DNA of 64,000 nt, from assembly GCA_012932295.1 (NCBI GenBank), contig JAAONU010000001.1:50069134-50133133 (forward strand), read 5' to 3'. Below are positions 11,492 to 22,789 of this stretch, piece by piece. The notes below the pieces were generated by a model, which searched no databases, was not told where the DNA came from, and was given only the letters and a program-made list of their open reading frames with translations. Both the position numbers and the translations under genes were made by a program. This DNA comes from Cyclina sinensis (Eukaryota; Mollusca; Bivalvia; Venerida; Veneridae). Position 1 is the stretch's first letter; each line of letters starts with the position of its first letter.

Positions 11492-12598
11492 CTATTGCAT
11501 AAGTAACACTAGCAGGTGTTTCTGTGCTAGAATTAGCCTCGGGTTTCTATACACATCTTCATTATCACTGGATACCGCAGTTGTGTTTTCCATTCTGGAA
11601 CCACTGATAATCTGCGTGCCTTGTCCTGAGTAATTTTTTGCAGTACTCTGTCTTTGAGGCTGAAAGGAGAAAAAGCATAAAAAACTATAGCTTGACCAAT
11701 CACAAGTAAAAGCATCTGTAAGTACAGCTCCGGGGTCCGGTCTCCAGGAAATATAAGTTTGATGTTTGAGTCTAGATGCAAATAAGTCTATCTCACGAAT
11801 GAAAAATTGTGGTGTAATTCTATTAAACACATTCTTTGTTAACATCCACTCGGTATTGTCATGAAATATTTTACTTTCCTTGTCAGCTAGGTAATTATCT
11901 TTCCCACGGACATGCTCAGCAGTTAGCCACATTTTATTTTCATTAGCAAATGTCCAAATTTTTCGTGCAACAAAATTACATAACATTGAGCGACTACCTC
12001 CCATATGATTAACGTATGCCACTGCTGTAGAGTTATCTAGTTTAATCCGAACATGCATATTTGCCAGGTAGCTTTTAAAGGCTTGTAAACCTAATAACAC
12101 AGCATACAGTTCTAAGTAATTTATGTTATCTTTAAAGCTGGCTTCTTTTGTCACCCATGGACCACCAGTACTGGTACCCTCGCACACTGCTCCCCACTCC
12201 CTGGAGGAGTCATCTGTTGTAAGTGTTATTGTCGGGCTATCTCTTTCAAGTGGAGACCCATTATTCTTTATAGCCATTAACCACCAATCAAGATCATTAA
12301 GAGATTCGGGGCTCAGTATCATGTAGGAATCAAAATCACCTATATCCTTTTTCAAGGCAATTGTTTTGTCATGTTCAGTTATCTTAGTATAGAGAAGACC
12401 AAATGGAATGGCTATACTATATGAGGTCATTATGCCTAACAACTCGGCTACTTGTCTTATGGTATAAAACAAAGCTTTCTTTAGATTTGGTATAGCCGCT
12501 GTTAAAGTCTCCACTTTCTGACTTGTAAGAGAAAAAGTCATAGTTAATGAATTAAGGATGAACCCCAGAAATACCAGTTCATGCGTTGGCACAAGCAC
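11492..12598 (-). pseudogene. DIRS reverse transcriptase C-terminus and RNase H
   Basis: The frame is 368 codons. Residues 1-90 resemble the RT thumb/connection ('LVFLGFILNS', then 'LGIMTSYSIAIPFG'). RNase H follows: 'LTTDDSSREWGAV' holds the first acidic residue, 'INYLELYAVLLGL' supplies the Glu, and 'KLDNSTAVAYVNHMGG' supplies the next Asp, the last being characteristic of DIRS and pararetroviral RNase H. The C-terminal part ('EIDLFASRLKHQTYISWRPD') is also typical of DIRS polyproteins. The last ~70 residues diverge from the family, which suggests a frameshift near 11700. It should be contiguous with the RT domain upstream on the minus strand. Confidence 0.85.
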
Positions 12599-12611
12599 GG
12601 ACTTATCATTA

Positions 12612-13126
12612 TCAAAAACCGACCTCTAAAAGCAAATTCTTTGTTGCATTAACATTTGCAAGGCACTTGTTATAAGTGTTGCATTGCAAATATAAGTCAT
12701 CTGAATATATGACAGAAGGGAATCCCTTTTCGCAATGAGAAGAAATAAATGGTTTGAGAAGTTTAGTAAACTTCAGTGGTGCCGGGCCTAATCCGTTGGG
12801 TAGGCATGTGTACTGATACAGCTGGCCCCTCCATATGAACCGTAAATATTTTCGAAACCTTTCAGACACGTTTACGGTATAATATGCGTCGGTAAGGTCT
12901 ACAGAAGCCATGAAGCACCCAGGTTTGATTAGCCTGATAGCCGAGTGCAAACTTTCCATTTTAAAATATGTACCACACTCGCGTTCAGTGATTTTAAATT
13001 TAAAATTGTTCTAAAAGACCCATTTTGTTTCGATCTTAGGAAAATTGTTGATGTAAATTCACCATCGAAATGTTCTGTATGTTTAATCACTCCTTTTTGT
13101 AAAAGTTTTTCGAGTTCAATGTCCAA
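12612..13126 (-). pseudogene. DIRS reverse transcriptase core, frameshifted
   Basis: Two overlapping frames carry one RT domain. 12929-13126 has the N-terminal fingers ('KNG'-like 'QNGSFRTILNLKSLN'). 12612-12959 has the palm, with 'SVDLTDAYYTVNV' (motif A, catalytic Asp), 'CLPNGLGPAPLKFTKLLKP' (motif B) and 'VIYSDDLY' (motif C, the DD pair). A frameshift near 12945 and another near 12605, at the junction with the RNase H frame, break it. Family assignment to the YR-retrotransposon RT clade rests on these motifs and on gene order. Confidence 0.87.
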
Positions 13127-13491
13127 AATTTAAGATTCCTTTAAACCGAGTTTTGTTTCTCGTGCAGTTGACTAATAAGGGGTGTCGATTAATTTTATAG
13201 TGCAGCCATTAACAGTTTCTAAAATACTTTTATCAGATGTGAGTGTTTCCCATTTGTGGCTAAAATATTTAAGTCGACCTGCTATTTTAATACAGTTATT
13301 GTCACTCACCTCAAAATCATGTTGGCAAGAATCTAATGATTTACAGGTCGTTTGGGTGTCGCACTGGACTGTCCCATGTAGAGAGGTGCTTTCATCATCA
13401 CCTTGTCCTTTTTGTATGCTCTCTGTCCTAAAAAAGGACCGGTTTTGCGAAACTGGCGGTCTTTCTTGTAAGGTGCATAAGGAGTTTGCTT

Positions 13492-14395
13492 TTATTTCCC
13501 TCCCCGGACTTTGAGTCCAAGCTTGTTTGATTCTGTGATAGACTTTAACTGTTCAGTTATATTATCTCCAAACAGCTGTTTTGTCACATAGTTGGTGTTA
13601 GAATATATAGCCTGATAATCATCATTCAAGTCTTTATTAATTGTATCGCGCCTGTAAGCATTTATGTCTGAGTTACACACAGCTATCAATGCCACTGCAT
13701 CCACCAGCTTTGTGATTAGAGGATTGATGTCTAAAGTTTCTGTTTTATCTTTACTGGGGACTAATGTATCAATAACCTGCAGGGTTGGCACTATGGCTTT
13801 CAATGCAAGTTGTTGCATTTTTTGTAATTTGACATCCTTGGACTTTGTACTACTCTGTATAACTCGCCAGATCTCTGGGTAACTTTCGAGGTATTGAGTC
13901 CATCTGTGTTCTCTGGTACTTGCCTACTTGCCTACCAAATCTGACCTTTGTTTGTCATCCATACTGACACTGAACAACTTCTGTGTCAGGTTTGCCAGGT
14001 CTTGTGAGACTGGGGACCCTTTGATCTCCTCCAGTCCAAATGTCGTAGCGATGTTTTTAAACAGCCCCGTTGTCGTGCTAGGTTGGCTGACTGTGACAAC
14101 GTCACATTCAGACCTGGACTCGTCATCACTTCCGCTATTATCTTCAGCTTGTTCATACGTCTGACTTCAAGCTTTTTAAACTGTCCATTAGCTCTCTCAT
14201 TATCAATATTTGTTGCTCTTGACCTTTTTTCAGTTCTATTAACTCAGTTGCACTGTTATAAAAACAGAAATTGTCCCGTTTAAGTGGCACGTCCGGACTG
14301 TCTTCCCGATTGCGGGGTTTGTCCAACACAGTCGGACTTCCTGTACTCTCATCTGTGAGTTCTTCAGTTAACTTTTGTAAAATCCCACATTCCAT
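13492..14395 (-). pseudogene. DIRS gag-like protein, frameshifted
   Basis: The best-preserved piece is 13492-13818: a hydrophobic stretch followed by 'NAYRRDTINKDLNDDYQAIY' and 'KQLFGDNITEQLKSITE', a pattern I know from the Gag-like protein of invertebrate DIRS elements. The N-terminal piece at 14153-14395, starting at an internal Met ('MECGILQKLTEELTDES'), is acidic and then predicted coiled-coil ('ATELIELKKGQEQQILIMRE'). The intervening part is readable in other frames, so several frameshifts are present. It would form the particle of the element. Confidence 0.72.
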
Positions 14396-14579
14396 GTTAA
14401 AAATTGTCAAATTAATCCAATGTGATAATTCAAATTTCAGTGTTAATTCCACTATGTGAATAAAACACACTAACTGCAAATCTAGAAATTAAATTATAAT
14501 TAAACATAACAAATGTTCACAGCAACCTTTTAGTTTACCACACTCTCATTTATCAGCATGTGTATTAAGCAAAGGCTAA

Positions 14580-14655
14580 AGCGCAATTGATAAGCAAGGC
14601 TGCTGGCGCCTATCTCACTGGGGCCCATCACGTGACTTTGTGCTGAAGGAGAAAA
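14580..14655. repeat. DIRS 5' inverted terminal repeat
   Basis: The sequence around 'ggctgctggcgcctatctca' is the complement of 9703-9735, and 'ggggcccatcacgtgacttt' is the complement of 9894-9918. This marks the upstream (minus-strand 5') end of the element. Confidence 0.78.
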
Positions 14656-14963
14656 ATAGATTGGCTTACACCTTTTTTAATCATATCCTCTAAATGTAAA
14701 TTTTGATCTGTTGACTTACTTTCTCTTTTATAGTAGGGTAACGGATTTTGAACTTCAAAATGATATTTGTATTTATTTCAGAGGCGTCTTTTTCTTACCT
14801 TTTATATTTACCATGAAAGCTGACAAACGTTGTTCATACCGATTGTCTGTTCGAAGATTTTGGACTTTTTCATAGCTTTCAAGCATGTTTCGATCGATTA
14901 TTTCTATGTTTGAACCTGCTTAACTCTATATTTTGAAATCTCTTGTGTGCTAATGTATTGTAG

Positions 14964-15037
14964 AAGTGTTACCTACACTGCTGCATGCGCTACAGATGTG
15001 TGTTGCCCGGGCTATATTGGCAGTCACTGCGATACAC
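14964..15037 (+). CDS. exon with CCxGY motif of an EGF-repeat protein (partial gene)
   Basis: The exon is bounded by 'tattgtag' and the donor 'gtacgt'. Translation ends 'AACATDVCCPGYIGSHCDT'. The CCPGY pattern resembles the end of EMI domains and Nimrod-type repeats that precede EGF repeats in secreted or membrane proteins. The exon ends in phase 1 and its last base pairs with the next exon to make Pro, in frame with EGF sequence. The upstream exon is not found; the DIRS element lies immediately 5'. The acceptor could alternatively be 3 bases later. This opens the visible part of the plus-strand EGF gene. Confidence 0.62.
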
Positions 15038-15272
15038 GTACGTTTTCATTCATTCATGTAATTAGGGACATTAAAAAGAAAGTTTTATGAATTTAGCACT
15101 AGCAAAAAATGTAATAGTATTATACGCTAAATAAATAAATACTACTGTATATCTATATTTGTAATGTCAGCATAGGTCTTTTAGCCTTACTGATTGAAAT
15201 AAATATGTCTGTCAGTCTTAACTATAATAATCCAAAGAAATCCGAAACTCTAACATTACCTTTATCTTGCAG

Positions 15273-15371
15273 CTGTCTGTTACGGGTCTACTTCCTGCCC
15301 AAACAATGGAAAATGTGTCTCCCCTGACACTTGCCAGTGTCAGCCTGGATATGAAAAACCTAAATGTTCTG
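15273..15371 (+). CDS. EGF-like domain exon (non-calcium-binding)
   Basis: A 99 bp exon between 'tttatcttgcag' and 'gtatat', phase 1 at both ends, encoding 33 residues. It reads 'VCYGSTSCPNNGKC', then 'VSPDTCQCQPGYEKPKC': six cysteines in EGF spacing with the 'CxCxPGY' core and no N-terminal Asp/Glu calcium signature. Symmetric phase-1 borders are usual for shuffled EGF exons. It splices in frame to 14964-15037 and to 15736-15858. The product would be extracellular; the specific gene cannot be named from this fragment. Confidence 0.82.
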
Positions 15372-15639
15372 GTATATATTGTATAAAAAGTATTGATGAA
15401 TTAATGAGTTTTAAATTGTGTGCAAACAGAATTGATTAAATGCATAAGGAGTCAGATTTGGGTATATTTTATCATTTAAAAAATGCAATTTAAAAATTAA
15501 AATTGTGTTAGGTAGATTGAAATGAAGCATAATTAAGCATGAGACTTTTTTTCACAAATTAAGTGATTTTTATCGTAAAAGTATGCACTTATAATACCAG
15601 ATTTTTGTCGTTATTTTAGATCAAAGATACAAATATTTC

Positions 15640-16490
15640 AGAATAGTCGACAGCTATTCTTGGAAAAGATACTTGTTTTTCTCATTTTTAACAACAACCC
15701 CTTCCCCAAAGAACAACATCATATTTTTTTCACAGATATAAATGAATGTACGAAAAACACAGACAGGTGTGGACAGTACTGTTTTAACACATACGGATCT
15801 TACAAATGTTACTGCCGAAATGGATACTCCTTAAACAGTGATGGTCGGTCATGTAATGGTAAATGAATATCAGTTTGTCATTAATTTTAATTTTAAATCA
15901 TTATAAATAATGCCTTTCAGGCTCTTAAAGTATATTCATGATTAAGGTACTGGACGTAAAACTCCTTAATGTTGCATGCTAAACTCTTTATCGTTCAATC
16001 TGTTTGACATCTAATGACCTGACAAGGTTTCTTTGTTTCTTTTATACTATTAAATATTGCTAATAAATACTTCTATTAAGTTTTGTATACTTTTTGATAG
16101 TGAAAAAAATGTCTCAAGATTGCAAAATTTTTTTATTGGTAACCTCACCTGGCACAAAGTGCTAAGGTGAACTTTCAGTATGCTACTTCGTGCGCCATCT
16201 GTCGTCTGTCCGTCCGTTCATATTTTGCTCGGAAATACTTTAAAGCTACAGTTTTAATCGAAACTCGATCAGACTGTTTACCTAAACTAAATTTCGAAAG
16301 AATTTGGACAGGAATATGTGGAGTCAACAGCTAGATCACTGGGTCAAATAATGTAAAAAGCTATACTTTATCTTAGAAAACATTTGTTTGGTCAAATCTT
16401 CAAGAAAGCCTGATCATTTCCCTTGATAAAGCTTGGAGAAATACAAAATTAGGCCTTTACAGAGTCACAAAGTAGGTTAACTTTGTGAAA
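15640..16490. repeat. exon-plus-intron tandem duplication, copy 1
   Basis: This block, including the EGF exon, matches 16790-18130 base for base over long runs: 'aaaagatacttgtttttc' before the exon; 'aatgttgcatgctaaac' and 'tttatcgtt' after it; then a shared intronic repeat starting 'aacctcacctg'. The offset is about 1130 bp. Copy 2 is interrupted at 17382-17940 by a later insertion. Confidence 0.88.
15736..15858 (+). CDS. calcium-binding EGF exon 1
   Basis: A 123 bp exon (41 codons, phase 1 at both ends) flanked by 'tttttttcacag' and 'gtaaatg'. It starts 'DINECTKNTDRCGQYC' and contains 'CFNTYGSYKCYC', giving the full calcium-binding consensus: Asp/Asn-x-Asp/Asn-Glu-Cys, the CxNTxGSYxC hydroxylation-type motif, and six cysteines. 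Such domains form rigid calcium-stabilised rods in extracellular proteins such as fibrillins and fibulins. The exon and its flanks are duplicated about 1130 bp downstream. Confidence 0.92.
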
Positions 16491-16640
16491 TCAAAGAAAC
16501 ACCTTGTTTTACAGTCTTAGGGTCATATTTCTACCCGTTTTAAACGAAACTTGGTGGATGGTGAAAAAATCACGAGATGTTGCAATTGGACACAATGCGT
16601 CTGTAGATGGGTAATGGTAGACGTAACGCACACAGTTTAA
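16140..16640. mobile_element. dispersed repeat in intron, copy 1
   Basis: Starts 'aacctcacctggcac' followed by 'ctgtccgtccgttc', a layout common to molluscan non-autonomous elements. The same element in copy 2 begins at 17276, so it was present before the exon duplication. The right border is not clear. Confidence 0.55.
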
Positions 16641-16864
16641 ATCAGATTCTTAGTCAATGACCATTTGTGAACGAGCTGCTTAAGAAAGTGTGTGTAAAGC
16701 TGTTTGAAAAGAGGCATAGCTCTGCATGAGATTTTTTCACAGATGAAGCTATTGAGCTTATAAGTCTCTTACCAGTACTTTTTTCAATATTTTAAAACAA
16801 AGATATTGCAAAAGATACTTGTTTTTCGCATGGTTTTGAAAGAAAAAAGAACATATTTTGACAG

Positions 16865-16987
16865 ATATAGATGAATGTAGGATAAACACAGACAGATGTG
16901 AACAGAACTGTACGAACATACAAGGATCTTACAAATGTTACTGCAGAAATGGATACTCCTTAGACAGTAATGGTCTGTCGTGTAATG
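16865..16987 (+). CDS. calcium-binding EGF exon 2
   Basis: A 123 bp exon, phase 1 at both ends, between 'ttttgacag' and 'gtaaatg'. It begins 'DIDECRINTDRCEQNC' and continues 'CTNIQGSYKCYC', then 'NGYSLDSNGLSCN'. All six cysteines and the calcium ligands are present; the hydroxylation position retains Asn in 'CTNIQGSYKC'. It is the downstream duplicate of the exon at 15736, differing at about a dozen of 41 residues, which indicates duplication some time ago with the reading frame kept. Confidence 0.92.
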
Positions 16988-17381
16988 GTAAATGTATATT
17001 TGTCTGTATTTAATTTTATGTTTACAATATTAGAATTTACCACTTCAAGAGTCTTAAAGTATGTTAAAAAACGGCCCTGGACGAAAACCTCCTCAATGTT
17101 GCATGCTAAACACTTTATCGTTTAATCTGTTTAACATCTAATGGCCATGATAAAGTCTCTTTGTCTCCTTTACACTATTTTATTTTGCTAAAATATCCAA
17201 AGATTCTTCCATTACTTTTTTTACCTGGTGAAAGATAAAAAAACTGTCTCGAGATTGCAAAGATTTTATTTGTAACCTCACCTGCCACAAGCTGCGTCCG
17301 TTCGTCCGTTCACATTTTGCTTGTAAACACACTAGAGGTTTCGCTGGGATCTAGATGAATCTTAATGAGAATGTTAACCTT

Positions 17382-17940
17382 AACAAGAGGGCCATGATGG
17401 CCCCGTATCGCTCACCTGAGTATGACTGCTTTTAACAAAGTTGCTATGGACCTGGTTAATTGACCCCAGATGACCCATTTTCAAACTTGACCTAGAAATT
17501 ATTGAAACAATCTTTCTGACAAATTTCCAGGTTATTTAGACTGAAAATGTAACCTTTAGAGTGTTAACAAGGTTTTCCATATTTGGGCTCTGTGACCTAA
17601 TTTTTGACCCAAGATAACCCATATTCGAACTTGAGCTAAAAATTATCGAAACAACCTCTCTGACGAATCTCAGGATATTTGGACTGAAAAAGTAGCCTCT
17701 AGAGTGTAAACAAGGTTTTTCTATATTTGGGCTCTGTTACCTAGTTTTTCAACCCAGATAATCCATGTTCGAACTTATCCGAGAAATTAATTAGACGCAC
17801 ATTCTGACCAAGCTTCATGACAATTGAGGCAAAAATGTGACCACTAGAGTGTTACCAAACTAATTGTGGACGGACAGACGGACGCCGGACAAAAGGTGAT
17901 CCAAAATGCTCACTCTGTCACTTCGTGACAGGTAAGCTAA
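17382..17940 (+). mobile_element. dispersed 'gggccatgatggccc' repeat with internal triplication
   Basis: Starts 'aacaagagggccatgatggc', then 'cgctcacctgag', and ends 'gacggacagacggacgccgg', 'cacttcgtgacaggtaagct'. The middle holds three ~143 bp units (anchor near 17470, 17612, 17757). This family is, from memory, very abundant in bivalve genomes. No coding capacity. Confidence 0.75.
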
Positions 17941-18379
17941 AAACAAAAAAACTCGAACAAAATTGAAACTGATTCATATGGGTCACTTGGTCAAATAATG
18001 GAAAAAAGCTATATTTCACATCAAAAGCCGTATTCTTATTCATCTTAAGAAATTTAGCCTTATTGTTCATGTAAAGAAAGCTTTTAGGAATACAAGATCT
18101 GGGTCATGAAAAGTTACAAATACATTCATTAGAAGCGTTTACACTAAATATTGTCACTGACAAAGTCTCTTTGTTTCCTTTATTATATTATAACTGTAGT
18201 GCTATAAGATTGCTAAGCACCAAGTTTTACACACATCATTGTGAAGTCTACAGTATATTTATTTATAATGTTTACATTGGAAATCGTGAAGTGATATATC
18301 GAGAATGTCCCCAGCATACACAACCTTAAATGACAGGCCCTTTGCTTGGGGCAGAAGAAGAGCAACTTCTGCGGTTAAT

Positions 18380-19127
18380 GATCAGTTTTGCAACTGCGAC
18401 CCAACTTCGTTTCGACCTTCAAAATGCTTCTGGGGTCTGTGTTTTAACTTAAACCATACGAACACGTTTGCATGAAAGTGGTGTTCGGTCGAGAAGACCA
18501 GGTATTCGGATCCCGTTTTCTTAAAAACCACTGCCAGCTACGATATGTTTGGGCCGTGGAGCATGATTTTTGGAGCAGGAGGGATGGCGACCTGTCGTCT
18601 TTACCGATGAATCTCTGTACTGCTTAGACTACAAGAATAGGCATGCTAGGGTATGGAGAAGGCCAGGGGAACAGTTTCGTGCTGCAAACCGGTATGGTTG
18701 AGGCTCAACAATGGTCTGGTGTGGAATCAACTTGGATGGAGGCATTGACCTCGTAGTCTTTTTGCTTAGACGGAGGCACACTTACTGCCAAGCAGTATCA
18801 AGATGAGATTGTCGATACACAGAAAAGGTTGAATGCTGGTGCAGTTGGTGATGGGTTCATTTTGATGGATGATAAAGCCCGTCCTCATACAGCTAATATC
18901 GTCCAAGAGTACTTTCAAAGAGAAGGTATTACTCGTTTGGACTGGTGAGCCCGATCCCCTGACCTAAATTCCATTGAGCAGATGTGAAATGAGTTTCAGG
19001 TCCACATTTCAGCCCGTCATTTCCAACCAAAAACACCAAGGAACTTGGTGCCGTCCTTGTTGACAAGTGGAAGTGTACCATTCCACAAGCGGTGATACGA
19101 AACCTGATAGGGAGCATCTACCCGTAA
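18380..19127 (+). pseudogene. Tc1-like transposase, decayed (copy 1)
   Basis: DDE transposase of the IS630-Tc1-mariner group. Visible parts, in several frames: 'VFTDESLYCL' with the first Asp, 'LTAKQYQDEI', 'FILMDDKARPHTANIVQEY' with the second Asp, and 'ARSPDLNSIEQ' with the Glu. I count 34 residues between second Asp and Glu, so the family is DD34E. A stop replaces the residue after 'LDW', another follows 'NRYG', and the N-terminal helix-turn-helix is scrambled. It ends at a stop at 19125-19127. No terminal repeats were found. It lies in an intron of the EGF gene. Confidence 0.8.
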
Positions 19128-19295
19128 CAGCTCAATTATCCCGTGCAGGTCCGTGTAAACACACCCACCCCCCAAAATCAAGTGAAAATCAAATATGTAG
19201 AATAAAATTAACGTGACATGGGCAGGTTTTAATTTGAATTTTTCATTCGAATCATCTGTTACACTATAGAACTGATTAGTGTGAAGAATCTTTGA

Positions 19296-20176
19296 TGCCT
19301 AGAAGACACATGTCGGAGGCTGAGGTAGCCAGAGCAGTCGGTCGTCTGCTGGCTGGGCAAACGGGGCGGCCTATGAGCATGGTGTTAGCCAAAGTGTAAT
19401 GGCCCGCCTGTTGCTCGAAATAGAGACTTCCAAACTGCTTTCGGTGTTCGAATCTCGGCACAAACATACCGCAACAGACTCCACGACGCTAATTTACGCT
19501 CTCGCCGTCCTGTGGTACGTCCGCTTTTAACGCCAAGACACCTGGAGTTTGGCAGAGATCACGTTAATTGGCATCTCAGGCACTTTCGAAATGTGCTATT
19601 CACCGACAAGTCCAAACTTTGTCTGGACTTCCATGATGGACCTCGGCCTTAATGGTGTCAGCGAAATGAGCGCTTCAGCGAGTGTTGCATATCCGAACAT
19701 GACAAGTTTGGTAGCGGCTCTGTTATTGTTTAGGCGGGCATTTCTTACGACAGGCGTACAGACCTTCACGTGTTTTTAATGGCACAGTTAGTGCTAGACA
19801 TTATATTGACGAGATTCTCCGACCTCATGTCATTTCATATGTTGGTGCAATCGGCCAGGAATTCATGTTATTGGACAACAATGCTACAGCTCACCGTGCG
19901 AGAATCGTCAATCAGTATCTTGACGACCAAGGCGTTGAAAGTATGGAATGGCCAGCTAGGTCTCCAGACATGAACCCAATAGAACATGCCGGGGACATAC
20001 TGCAGCGCCATGTTTCCGCACGACAACGTCAGCCGTCAATCAGGAATGAGCTGGCTGCTGCCCTTACTGAGGAATGGGGTTTCATACCACACAGGGACAT
20101 CAAAATCTCAATACGCAGCTTCCAGACCTTTGTCAAAGAGGTTATCCGAGCACGAGGAGGTCATACCCGTTTCTAA
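19296..20176 (+). pseudogene. Tc1-like transposase, decayed (copy 2)
   Basis: A second, different Tc1-like copy 170 bp after the first. The N-terminus starts 'MPRRHMSEAEVARAVGRLLA', followed by stops and frameshifts. 19865-20176 is intact for 103 codons: 'MLLDNNATAHRARIVNQYL', 'WPARSPDMNPIEHAGD' and a C-terminal tail. The second catalytic Asp appears changed to Asn: relatives read DDN where this reads DNN. The first Asp is in 'VLFTDKSKL'. Dead copy. Confidence 0.82.
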
Positions 20177-20189
20177 AATTTAACTGGTT

Positions 20190-21561
20190 TCCAAAAATCT
20201 TATGATAAGCTAATGTGTTTACCCCACCCACCAAGTCTTAAACACTTTAAAACTGATAGGCGTTGTCGTTGAGGATTAATCGTGCTACTATGTTTGTGAA
20301 ACACATGTTACTTTTGGTTTAAATTGGTCACGGATATAATGATTTTTTGTTGGATATAAACTTCAGCAGGTAAAAAAGGTATGTCTTTAAGAACTGCAGT
20401 CATAAGTCCTTTACTCTTTATTTATTTTGTTGAATGTAGTTGTAAAAGTTCGAAAAACATATGTTTAATTCAGTTTACTTTTCTCTATGTGATTTGCATA
20501 CATTTCCAAGAAGATACTGTAATATGTGAAACACGTGTAACATTGCATTTCAAGAAGAAGGCACAGAGTGAAACACTTGTAACCGTTTTATAATAACACT
20601 CTTGTTCCCGTACAAGAAATATCTGCAAATGATTGTTAAAATGACATTACCTAGAGAAAAAGAAAATAAAAATGAAAAATGAAAAACTATATTAAAGAAT
20701 AAAAACTCCTAGCACAATTACCTTTTATAAATAATATTCCTTTCATTTATTTTTGATATTCTGATTGAATAATGATGAAAATAAAAACTTGATTGCAAAT
20801 ATCATTTAAAACTAAGCTACAAACACAATTATTATTCACTATAATTTGAACATGGAATATTACAAAACTCTCTTTGAATTAAAGTAAAGCAAAACCCCTC
20901 TTTGATTTAAAATAAAGCAACTTATGTTGTTTAAGATATTTCTACATAGGAACATTATTTCATATTATTTTTTTTTAAATTATGCTTGTTCCGAAAACAA
21001 AGAAAATATGCCCTCAATACTGCTTAAAATAACTTCTTAAAGATCGAGAATACATATACAGAATGTACATGGGCGAGAATCAGGAGAAAAGTCTCTTTTT
21101 AAGCTGACCTAAGCACAACGTACGTGAGCTATTAGGCTTCTCGCATTGCCCAATTTGGCAATTAGTCACCAAAAATGGCACCCGTTAATGACTAAAATTA
21201 GTCATTAATTAAAATTTCAATATAACCTTTATTTCTCGGCATATATTTTTTATTTTATTGAAGACTTTCGTATCGGCCTTATGACAAAGTAAATAAAATC
21301 ATTGTTTGTTTGTCTATCTGTTTGAGACGGCTCGCACAAAAAAGTGCATTTACTGCGTTCGCGACCCTTCTTTTCCTTATTTTCAAATAGTTGCTGTGCG
21401 GTCATTTTCCAGGGTATTTTTCACATTTATACATAATTTTGCAGAAACAAAACTCTTTCCTAAATGACAAATTTAAAAAAATGCGGTCTGTTTGTTCAGG
21501 ATAAGCCCACGCGAGGGGAGGAGTTAAGTTTTCTTTAAATTAATAGTAGTTACTCTGCCTT

Positions 21562-21595
<34 letters not shown>

Positions 21596-22690
21596 TAGAT
21601 TTGAGCCCTTTTCCCAGAGCGAAGAAGGTGAAGGTCAATATCCACGAAAGAATGTTGTAAATTTTTTCACATAGTTATGCATTTGTGCCATTATCCACAG
21701 TTACGCAAAAAAGGAAAGAAAATCTACTAAATAGGCGACAGGCGGGAAGTTCTTTTTATCAGCGAGAGGAGGAAAAAGGTTGATACCTAGGAGAGAATGT
21801 TACACTACTATTTTTCATATATGCTTAATTATTATATAATATATTATAATATAATACATTATATAATATTAGAACTATTAAAAAAAAAAAACAAACAAAC
21901 ATCTATTTGTTTTTTATCTTCCCCTTCCACGTAATTACTCTTAAATCTATTGATACATTTTCAATAAAGAAAATAGCACATTTCATTTTTTTTCATTAAG
22001 AGAATTAGTCATAGATATGCATGTCTACCAATACCCTTAAGTGATGTATTTGAGACTTTGAATTATTTTCAAAAATAAAAAAAGTCACTTTGTTCTCTTA
22101 TTTCTTACCATATAATTACTATCAGAGTTACTAACCCATTTTATAATCAAAACCTTTTAGAAAAGCATTCTTTAAAAAAATATATATATAACAATCTCTT
22201 TTATATAAATCTTTAAAAATACTTTCTTCATTTAAAGCAACTGAATTACAGAGTTTAGCCGAAGATATTTTCCTTTAGAATTTAAGAGACGTTAATTTAC
22301 TATGGAAAAACAAAAAACAGAACATTATGCTACTATACAACATGGAAACTGAAAAAAGTTTTGACTTAACCAGGATTTGAGCCCATGACCTTTCGGTCGT
22401 TAAAATATACAGCGATGATCTACACCCTTGAGCCACAGAGACCAGTTATCAAATTTCGTCAAAATTAATGTTATAACTAGAATATCTACCCCGTGACTAA
22501 CGAGGTAAATTTTCTACCGATAAAAGTGTGTAAAACTTTATATTTTGATGTTTTTCTCTAACAAAAAATGAGTCAGTAACTTAGTTTAGATATGTTCTTC
22601 ACAATAACAGCAAGAATTTCAAGATGTATAAACATTTTCTTTTTTTTTCATCATCTACCCATCTGTGAGTCAGTTCTTTTAATATATAAA
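20190..22690. other. intron, no gene; simple repeats
   Basis: AT-rich intronic sequence. It includes a (GA)n run near 21565-21592 and a self-complementary AT tract at 21825-21870 built on 'attatataatat'. No supported frame. Confidence 0.6.
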
Positions 22691-22691
22691 G

Positions 22692-22693
<2 letters not shown>

Positions 22694-22752
<59 letters not shown>
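22694..22752. repeat. (TA)n microsatellite
   Basis: An uninterrupted TA run of about 58 bases, next to the SINE tail at 22790. Confidence 0.97.
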
Positions 22753-22756
<4 letters not shown>

Positions 22757-22789
22757 CTTTATCGTCGGTACCGTTTGGCCATATGTCCA

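Larger units (their letters stand above)
9611..14655 (-). mobile_element. DIRS-type tyrosine-recombinase retrotransposon, degraded
   Basis: Read on the minus strand the order is gag, reverse transcriptase, RNase H, tyrosine recombinase, which is the DIRS order. The 5' end (14580-14655) and 3' region are inverted copies: 'actggggcccatcacgtgac' near 14619 is the complement of text at 9896-9918, and the block at 14586-14620 is the complement of 9703-9735. An inverted pair of about 80 bp (9611-9690 against 9801-9880) sits at the 3' end. This matches the inverted terminal repeats plus internal complementary region of DIRS1-like elements. All coding parts carry frameshifts or stops, so the copy is dead. 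Outer borders are approximate. Confidence 0.85.
16790..18130. repeat. exon-plus-intron tandem duplication, copy 2
   Basis: Partner of 15640-16490. After the insertion at 17382-17940 the match resumes: 'gggtcacttggtcaaataatg' at 17980 against 'ctgggtcaaataatgtaaaa' at 16341. This shows the inserted repeat came after the duplication. Confidence 0.82.
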
